Of a DNA stretch of 64,000 bases, positions 57,701 through 64,000 are shown piece by piece. The stretch is from assembly GCA_012845835.1 (NCBI GenBank), contig JABAKD010000002.1:23292518-23356517 (forward strand). The letters run 5' to 3'. The position numbers were made by a program, and so were the translations under genes. How positions within the stretch are numbered: position 1 is the first letter of the stretch; the number at the start of each line of letters is the position of its first letter. A model generated the notes under the pieces. It searched no databases and was not told where the DNA came from. It was given only the letters and a program-made list of their open reading frames with translations. This stretch comes from Undaria pinnatifida (Eukaryota > Sar > Phaeophyceae > Laminariales > Alariaceae).

Positions 57701-60700
57701 ATCAGGTTATCTTTGAGCCTGGTATAGGTCAGTTTCGTGAGTTCGAGCCCCGCCGAGTGCATAGTCGTACAAATTCGTTGGGACTTTTCTTGTGGACAAA
57801 TTGACTTGCGGAAAGCGCGAGAGCGCAAGTCAGCAACACTCGATGAACAACCGACGAGCAGTGGGATTGCTGGACCCTATGCGCGATAAAAAAAATGAAG
57901 GCAAGAACCGGGGAGGAGAAGGGACGGAACCTGTGACGCCGGCTTGTCCAGAAGCTGGAGAATGAAAGTGTGCAGAAAAAAAACAAAAAAAAAATGAAAA
58001 AACTGTGGTGGGGACGAAGTCAGAAGCCAATTTAGAAATTTTGCCAACTTGGAAATGAATGTTTTCCCAGATATGTTTTTTTAGTTCAAGCTCTGCATAG
58101 ATATGCCAAGATCCAAGAATAGCTCGGGCGTATACCGCCGAAAACACAAAAAAAATGCGCACTTCTCGCTTGTCTCGCTCAGCCCACGTACCCGATCCCG
58201 GCCAGGTGCGGAACGGATACGGCAAGGCGAGGGGCGTTTGAGCCGCCCACCGAAGACGTTGCTCGAACGAAGCTATTTGACCGAGAATTCCAGTCCCGAG
58301 AATCGCATACTGAGGCCGAGACGGAAAAAAACTCCTGACCCAATTCCCCCCAAAAAGAATGATCATGTACTGCTGGACGCGTCCGCCTCATGTTTCGGAT
58401 ATAGCAAAACATATTGCTACAGAGGTCGTCTCACTCGAATGAAGCAACGGCGTGGACGCGCGGTGTGCTGTTGCCTGTGGTGGAATTAACAATTCAATGC
58501 AAACCACACACACTCACATTCTTGTTTTTTTTTTGCCATGCTGTATCCTGTACGTTTTCTTATCTGCCTCCCGTATACTATATACTGGCTATGCGCGTCG
58601 GCCATACATGCACCATATATGCAGTTGGTGAAGTCCCAGAGAGAGGCGGCGCAGCTGCGGGATGACCGCCGGAAATTTTTGTCCTCGGTTCGCGAGAAGG
58701 AGGAGGCCCTAGAGCAGGCCATGGAGCAAGAGCGCAGAGCACAGGCAGAGGTAGAAAATCTCAGGTCAGTCAATCAGTCAGTCGCTAGTGTCGGCGACGT
58801 CTCGACACTGCCCGTACATATTTTTGTACGTACGATATGTGACTGTCTATTTATATTTTTTTATGTGTACGGGCTGTAGGTTGGGTTGGGGTTGGAGTTG
58901 GAGTTTGGTGGGTGGTGGAGGTCAATTGATCAATCGGGAGAGCAGGAGCGCAGGACTCAGGCGAAGATAGAAAGTCTCGGGTCAGCCAGCATTGATGATG
59001 AAGCTGGTGTGTTGCCGACGGTTCTGTATGTATGGTCGATACCAGGTATGATCCTGGTATATGTTTGCGTATTTATAAACGTATGAAATTTTACGTATTG
59101 CAGGGTTGGGTTGGGATGGGGTGGGGTGCGACAGCACATGGGTGGGGGGTGGGCGGTTGGGTCTTGTAGATGGGTTCGTGGATTGGGTCCACTATTAGTA
59201 GTAATTACATTTGTTCTTCGAAGTTGTGAATATCCACCGCTGCTGCTGCTGCTGCTGCTGCCTCTCGTCTTTTGTAAACGTTATTGCACGCTCCGCTTCT
59301 CAGGGGGGCCCTTGACGAAAGCATGGAGATAGCCACCTTCACACAGACAGAGCTAGAAGGTGAGGGCCAGTTATACAGCCAGCAACTGCTGCGTAACTGC
59401 TGTGTACCGGTCTGATCGTGATTGTGTTCACAGTTTCGGAACTTGAGCCAACCAGCACAAAGTATGCCATATAGTCTAGCACACATCGGACCGATGACGA
59501 CATAGACTTACTTAGTTTTGTCTTTCTCAGGGATTGCCCATCCCTGGCCTCTCAGAGCTCCAACTTCCGTATTACTTGCGGAACCTTTCCAGCTTTTCTT
59601 TGCTTTCCCTTCGTTCGATATACGAAACGCCAATAGTACATACCGGTACTACTACACCAGGAACGCCAATAGTACATACCGGTACTACTACACCAGGTTT
59701 GTACATACCATCAGATACTACGCTGTTGGATCACATGCACGCCTAGCTCAGATCAGTCCGGCTATATATGGCCCAGCAGCGCAGCGTAGCGCCGTGCGGA
59801 GCCGTGCGGAGCCATGCGGTGCGGTGCCGTGCCCTTCGCTGCGGTGCTGTGTCGCTGCGCTGTGTGCTTTCTTTCGAACATAGAGCAGTACCGGGTATAA
59901 TGCGTGTTGTTGTGTACAGAGTACTACTTACTTTTCCTCTTTTTTCTTTTTCCACATGTATTTGATCTTTCACGACCCCCTGTTTTCCCCCCACGCAAAT
60001 TACCCCCGTATTGCCGATCAGAACGTAACACCGGTAACAAAAGCACACAGCACAGCTGAGCACAACAGGGCAATTTGCTCTGCACAAGCAGCTCTTGGCA
60101 TTATCAAATCGCTGTTGGCACCAAATCGCGGGCCTCTTCTTTCTGCCCCCTTTACATATGTTTTTAGTTGCATTCTTCCTTGCCTTGCGCGAGCGTAGCG
60201 GGCGGCGTCAGCCGCCCGCGGAGCGGAGCCCTTGTAGATCAGACAGATCATGTAGATCAAGTATATTATGTAGATCATACATCTGTCGTCATGGCATGTT
60301 GAGCAGGTTATGTGTAGTACAGATCCAACCCAGGAAACATAGGTAGATCATTCAGATCATCCGATCCTCACCCGGCAACATGAATTGAAGCGTCATGCGG
60401 ATCGTATAGAACAGGGGTCTGCCTGCCCTGAAAGACACAGACCATCTATAGATCAATAGGGATCCCATCCGTCAGATGCCGTGTATCCTTGTGAAACCCT
60501 ACAACGTTCACGATCAGACTGGTACACGACTACGGTACTTCCAGCTGCATCCTATTAATAGTGTCCCGAACGCTGCGGCCTCTGGGAGTTCCAGCTACAA
60601 AGAACATTTACCAGGCAGGCATCTCGACGCCAACTGCAATTTATAGGGAATCACGGGTAACTCGAGTAACTAATTGGGGGGGGGGGGGGTGCTCATACCG

Positions 60701-62943
60701 TGCATGGGCGCAGGGTAGGGTAGAGATGCGTCAAATCGTTTCTCACGTTCCTCAGTCAGGGAGCTCTAAAAAAAAAACGATATTTGAGTAAACTGAAAAA
60801 ATCAACGCGACGAACAGACCCATAGGTAGGGGGCTAGCTAGGTATTAAAAATATATATTGCAGACATTATTTTTTTTTACGATTCTGACGATTGGGGTTT
60901 GACAAGCCCCCACCCCCCGCCGTTTTCAGCAAAAAAAAAAATACCCATGAAAGGTGCTATGAACATACGTCTCTCTATCCTAGCAGGCGTCCATGGCCCT
61001 CAAAAAAATTACCCTTTTGCGGTACACCCACCTTTTAAGAGACCAAGAAATACTCGGAATTAGTGTGGAACACTTTTTGCGGCTGCGGCGGTGTAAGGGT
61101 AAATAAAGGTCGTTTGTGGCGGCAATTGTTATGAAAAAAAAACGTTTTCCCCTCAACCCCTCGCCTTCCCCCCCCGCTCCCCACCCCCAACCCCCCGCAC
61201 CGCCTCAGACCTAAAAAGAACTAGCGAGGAGACTACCCGGCACCTCTACGAAGACCTCGAGGAAGCGCAGTCCGAGCTTGCGCTCTTGACGCCCATTAGG
61301 AGTGTCAGCGCGTGCAGCACTGGCGGCGGGAGGGGAGGGGGGGAGGACGAGGATGGTGTCGACGGCGGAAGGCGTAGCATTGAGGGGGGGGGCAGGCGCC
61401 CTAGGCGCTTCTTTAGGATGGCTTCCTTTGAGGAGGAAGGAGAGGAAGAGGAGGAGGCGGAAGAGGAGGGGAGGCGGAGGGGGGAGGAGGCGGAGGGAGG
61501 TGACGGTGGCGGGGACTCGGATCTTGATGCGTACGGTACTCCGAACGCGAAGGGAGACGACGACGAGCAGGTGTCTCCCATACTGCCGGCGAGCACCGGA
61601 GGCCGACCTGGGACCGGTGGCGTTGGCGACTGCGATGGGGTGGCAGAGGAAGAACGCGAAGCTTACTTCGGAGGACAGGTGTGTTCGCGGGACGGCCGTG
61701 GGTGTTGCTGTGCCCCCGCTGGATCGCCGATTGCGGTACGGTATTGCAGTACGAGGGGTCCCTCAATAAGGCGGTTTGAGTAAGGCGGTATACCGGTATA
61801 TGGCGGTGAAGATTGTATGGCGCGAATGGGGAATTGCACCCATAGCCTGGAGTGAATACGGCGGCTTTCCTCTATAAGGCGGTATAGTATTTCTCTGGCA
61901 CACTACTTGTACCGCTTTGCTGGGGGACCCCTGCTGTCCTCGTATACGAAGTACCTGGTACCAGGTATACCGTTTTCGCTGCGTTGGGGTGGATGCGACG
62001 TTATGTCGAACTGGGATCTCATGCGGGCGGTGTGCGGCGCGACGTGCGCGTATTTAGCACGCGGCGTGACGTTGTCGTGATTGTTTTCGCGCGATGCAAC
62101 GACATGCGCGACATATTATCGCAGCAGACTCGAGAGGCTGACAGCAGTTTTGATAGGCGTGGATGGCACGCACGTCCGCGGCGCTTATATAATGTATTGT
62201 GTGATAGTACGAGAAGTATCTTAGTACCTCCCCCCCCCCCCCGCCCGTGCCGTTTGTTTTCTTGTTTTGGATTTCACGCGCTATGTATGATATCGAACTT
62301 GCAGGCCGCCAAGCTCCAGCAGGACCTGGAGCAACAGCTAAGGCTGAACGCGGCCTCCACCCCCCAGCACAGCGCCATCACTCCCACTGCCATCCCCGAC
62401 AGCCAAGGCACCGCCATCGACGGTGTCGACAGCTGCAGCAGCTACCGTACGACGAACAACCTAGGGCATCGCAACAGCAGCGGCGGCGGCAGCAGCCTGG
62501 AGGAGAGTGGATGCGGGCGCCCCCCATCGCTAGCGCTGTTTGATGATGTCGGGCGTGACCGCGCGGAGACGATTGTGGGGGGATCGGCGGCGGTGGTGGT
62601 TGTGAGCAGCGCGGACACGGCCACGCTTGGCGGTAGCCGCGGTGGTGGTGGTGGTAGTGGTGGTGGGGGTGTTAGCGACGGTGTTAGCAGTGGAAGCGCG
62701 AGCGATAGCAGCGATAGCGGCAGCACTGGAAGAGTGTACGACGCCTGGGATGATGATGACGATGACAGCGCACATGGTGACGGAGCAGGGAAGGGGAGAG
62801 GGGGGGCGAAGTCGAGCAGGCGCACGGGGGAGTGCAGTGGGTGCGGCGGATGCGAGAGCATTGGGGAAGTGATGGAGGCCCTGAGCAACTGGAGGCCATT
62901 CGGGTGGTGCTACCCCGCCTCGCCGGGACGTACCGCGGTGTAG
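48713..62943 (+). CDS. NudE/NDEL1-like coiled-coil protein with long low-complexity C-terminus
   Basis: Exons: 48713-48946, 58625-58764, 59304-59359, 61209-61678, 62305-62943 (TAG). The phases agree at every join (0, 2, 1, 0), giving about 512 aa. The N-terminal 78 aa contain EFAAFRESSAELEDELEKEL, which resembles the start of the NudE coiled coil. The coil continues through exon 2 (SVREKEEALEQAMEQERRAQ), the small exon 3 (ALDESMEIATFTQTELE) and the start of exon 4 (YEDLEEAQSELALL). In the NudE family this coil binds LIS1 and links it to cytoplasmic dynein. The rest is disordered: an acidic Glu-run and Gly/Arg-rich stretch in exon 4, then Ser/Gly-rich sequence, a WDDDDDD patch, a CSGCGGC motif and a final SNWRPFGWCYP. 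The NudE assignment rests on pattern resemblance; other coiled-coil families are possible. The first intron would be 9.7 kb and may hide another small exon. Confidence 0.6.
49970..50255 (-). mobile_element. tRNA-derived SINE, full-length copy 1
   Basis: Reverse complement of the unit described at 57687. The tRNA-like head is at the right (GATACGCCACCGGGG), and the body ends at the left in CCAGCTTCTGGACAAGCC. It lies in the 9.7 kb first intron of the NudE-like gene. Confidence 0.72.
50711..50991 (+). mobile_element. tRNA-derived SINE, full-length copy 2
   Basis: Head CGCCCCGGTGGCGTATCAGG, B-box-like GAGTTCGAATCCCC, body GACTTGCGGACAGCGCGAGA and CAGTGGGATTGCTGAACCC, end GTCCAGAAGCTGGAAAG. About 280 bp, in the sense orientation of the host intron. 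Confidence 0.75.
51232..51345 (+). mobile_element. Retroposon 3' end with (CAA)n tail
   Basis: TCCCTGGGGTATTCCTCAGCT, AGAGTGACTGGAGGCTGTCC, TGTGACCACGGACTTGATTA and then (ACAACA)n. The same end occurs at 598-690, 6640-6680 and, diverged, 21240-21310. A simple-repeat tail after a conserved end is typical of non-LTR retroposons. Confidence 0.6.
51811..51975 (-). mobile_element. tRNA-derived SINE, 3' fragment
   Basis: CCTGGACAAAAGCCGTGCTCA, ACATGCCTTCATTTTTGCTTCG and AACTCACGCTCTCGCGCTT match the SINE body in minus orientation. The tRNA-like head is missing. Confidence 0.65.
54848..55143 (-). mobile_element. tRNA-derived SINE, full-length copy 3
   Basis: Reverse complement of the same unit; head GATACGCCACCGGGGCGACC at the right, tail CCAGCTTCTGGACAAGCCGG at the left. 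Confidence 0.72.
55180..55680 (+). repeat. Three degenerate tandem copies of a ~180 bp unit
   Basis: Each unit has a 'CCTCCCCGCAGTGTGGAAATCC'-like block (55205, 55395, 55627), a 'CTAATTGGCT/TGATTGGTTC' block and a 'GATAGGGTCCCATCCCCGGT' block. Function unknown; in the first intron of the NudE-like gene. Confidence 0.65.
56625..56840 (+). repeat. Three tandem ~75 bp degenerate units
   Basis: Units share GAGATATTGTCAAGAAGATC, CCCTATT and 'GTCGATTGCTGTAGCGCACG'-like blocks. NudE-like gene intron 1. Confidence 0.7.
57079..57205 (-). mobile_element. Copy of the CTCCGGCGGATGGGG repeat family
   Basis: The reverse complement runs from TATCCTCCGGCGGATGGGG through CTCACCACACTTCCACGTA and CGTCGTGTGTCGATTTAACT to CTAGCTGGCGCACCCTTCGG. 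Matching copies are at 425-560 and 7078-7205. Copy ends are constant but no coding capacity is seen. Confidence 0.65.
57687..57965 (+). mobile_element. tRNA-derived SINE, full-length copy 4
   Basis: Pol III type A-box-like TGGCGTATCAGG at 57695-57706 and B-box-like GAGTTCGAGCCCC at about 57739-57751, 45 bases apart as in a tRNA gene. The tRNA-unrelated body has GACTTGCGGAAAGCGCGAGA, CAGTGGGATTGCTGGACCC and GCGATAAAAAAAATGAAGG, and ends TTGTCCAGAAGCTGGAG. No evidence that it is itself a functional tRNA. Confidence 0.75.
58720..59160 (+). repeat. Tandem duplication of exon 2 end, donor and adjacent intron in the NudE-like gene
   Basis: The exon 2 end with its donor (GAGCGCAGAGCACAGGCAGA...CTCAGGTCAGTCA) recurs at about 58944-58990 (GAGCGCAGGACTCAGGCGAA...CTCGGGTCAGCCA). 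The following GGTTGGGTTGGG-type G-rich sequence (58880 and 59104) is repeated as well. In the second copy the phase used by exon 2 would meet a TAG, so it is not a usable cassette exon. Confidence 0.7.
60235..60360 (+). repeat. (TAGATCA)n degenerate array with adjacent GC hairpin
   Basis: TAGATCA-type heptamers (TGTAGATCA, CAGATCA) repeat over about 120 bp. Just upstream, 60197-60220 is a GC-rich inverted repeat (GCGGGCGG...CCGCCCGC). Intron 3 of the NudE-like gene. Confidence 0.65.
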
Positions 62944-64000
62944 TCGAGAGTGGGGGGGGGTGTTAGAGGGGTTTCGTCACGTCACGTAGCGTGGTGGCAG
63001 GCAAGCATTCAGACGGTGTGGAAATATTTTATGTTCATGCTATTTTTTCCATGTTGTTGTATTCTTCTGTTCTTGTCCTTGTCCGTTGTTCGTATTTTTG
63101 TTCTTGCTCTCATGTTCTTATTCTAGTTCTTGTCTCTTTTTTTTCTTGGCCGTGAGAGAGCACGCCTGGGAAAGCGCGAAAAAGACTATTTTGTTGAGAA
63201 AAGTATGCTGAGGAGCGTAGGAGTTCGACGAGAGGTGAATGTTTTGGATGAGGGGAGGGCGATGCGGGGAGGCAATAGGCTGCCTCTTGTGGTGTGACGT
63301 CGGTAGCTTTCTACTCTGCTGTGTGGGTGGGGGTAAAGGGCAGGGGGACGCTTGGCAGCGGGGGGGGGGGGGGGGTGGCTGTTGTTCTGTAGAACTTTGC
63401 GATTTGTCTACCCCGGTGTCTCGTTTTTGCACGGCTGACGCTTTGCGTCAGGCTGTACATATCATACGTGTTCTTGCCCATAATTTTCTTACTACCGCCA
63501 AATAATCTCATACTATTTCCCAGTAGTATTTCCTCAACAAGGAGGGTGGAGTTCTACATAGGTTAAGCTGGCCATCGCCGGGGAGGGGGGAGGGGGGGTG
63601 GGAACCGCTAGGTTCGAGGACGGTGCGCCATGATGCGTTGCACGTCCGGTTTTGGTTTATCGCAGCAGAAATAGTACCTTTGGGTCTTACCCGTTAGGCC
63701 TTGCTGCATGTTTTCGCTACAGGTGTACAGTTAAGTTAGCGCGTCTGTTTTGTCATCCAATTTTTCGGCTCTGCTGGTTAAGCTGCGCGCGCGGGGCGGG
63801 GGGTACTGGCTTTGACGCGGGGCCCTCGATTGGGCGCGAGGCAGAGGGTTCTCGCTTCTTTGGCGCGCCGCGAGTGATGGGTGGTTTTGTCGACCGCGGT
63901 TGGTGGCTGAGGTGGAAGCGGCGGAGGGGGGGGGCGTTAAACTGACGCGCAGCGGGGGAGCCGGCCGCAGGAGCGGACGCAAGAGCCGGTGCTCTGCCAG
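62944..64000. other. Region downstream of the NudE-like gene
   Basis: No gene was recognised. It contains the probable 3' UTR of the NudE-like gene, a (TTGTTCTTG)n-type stretch at 63055-63130 and a G run at 63360-63375. Short open frames on both strands show no domain-like pattern. Confidence 0.5.

Noticed and set aside
62442-62888. Minus-strand and alternative-frame ORFs across the last NudE-like exon
   Set aside because: Shadows of the GC-rich Gly/Ser-coding exon on the plus strand.

Overview
This window is nuclear DNA of a complex-celled eukaryote. The genes are split into many short exons joined by canonical GT-AG introns of 0.3 to about 10 kb, with no operons, and the introns and spacers are packed with simple-sequence DNA and dispersed repeats. 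GC-rich coding exons, very long introns full of C homopolymers, a TTAGGG-type interstitial repeat and a LINE-type retrotransposon remnant suggest a stramenopile alga, most likely a brown alga or close relative. That assignment is an inference; nothing in the sequence proves it.

Three genes were reconstructed, all on the + strand, by joining exons whose splice phases agree. (1) 9232-33154 is a 21-exon annexin gene. The joined exons give 2460 nt in one open frame (about 819 aa). They encode eight annexin repeats as two tandem four-repeat cores, the layout of animal annexin A6, followed by an unusual tail of about 170 aa: acidic, then Tyr/Pro/Gly/Met-rich, then a D/E run, then a basic helix. The exon with the initiator ATG was not found upstream of 9232. 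(2) 39092-44891 is an 8-exon gene for a coiled-coil protein of about 318 aa with a C-terminal PUB (PUG) domain, the fold that binds the p97/VCP C-terminus. (3) 48713-62943 is a gene for a coiled-coil protein resembling the NudE/NDEL1 dynein-LIS1 adaptors, with a long low-complexity C-terminus and one apparent 9.7 kb intron.

The rest is mostly mobile and repetitive DNA. 1-9231 holds foldback/MITE-like elements, a 3-copy 250 bp tandem repeat, a 269 bp LTR-like repeat and a telomere-like tract. The annexin introns hold a LINE 3' remnant, an antisense LINE fragment, a 0.8 kb TIR element, several minisatellites, and sense-oriented copies of a dispersed repeat that ends in a poly(C) tract, often just upstream of a 3' splice site. 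33155-39091 holds small TIR elements, a (CCACGG)-rich minisatellite and the second LTR-like copy. The large intron of gene 3 holds four full copies of a tRNA-derived SINE with recognisable A and B boxes.

The most interesting signals are architectural. In three or four introns, short pieces of the adjoining exon together with its splice site have been copied into the intron. A poly(C)-ended repeat repeatedly sits where the polypyrimidine tract should be. The octad annexin carries a C-terminal tail I do not recognise from any annexin.
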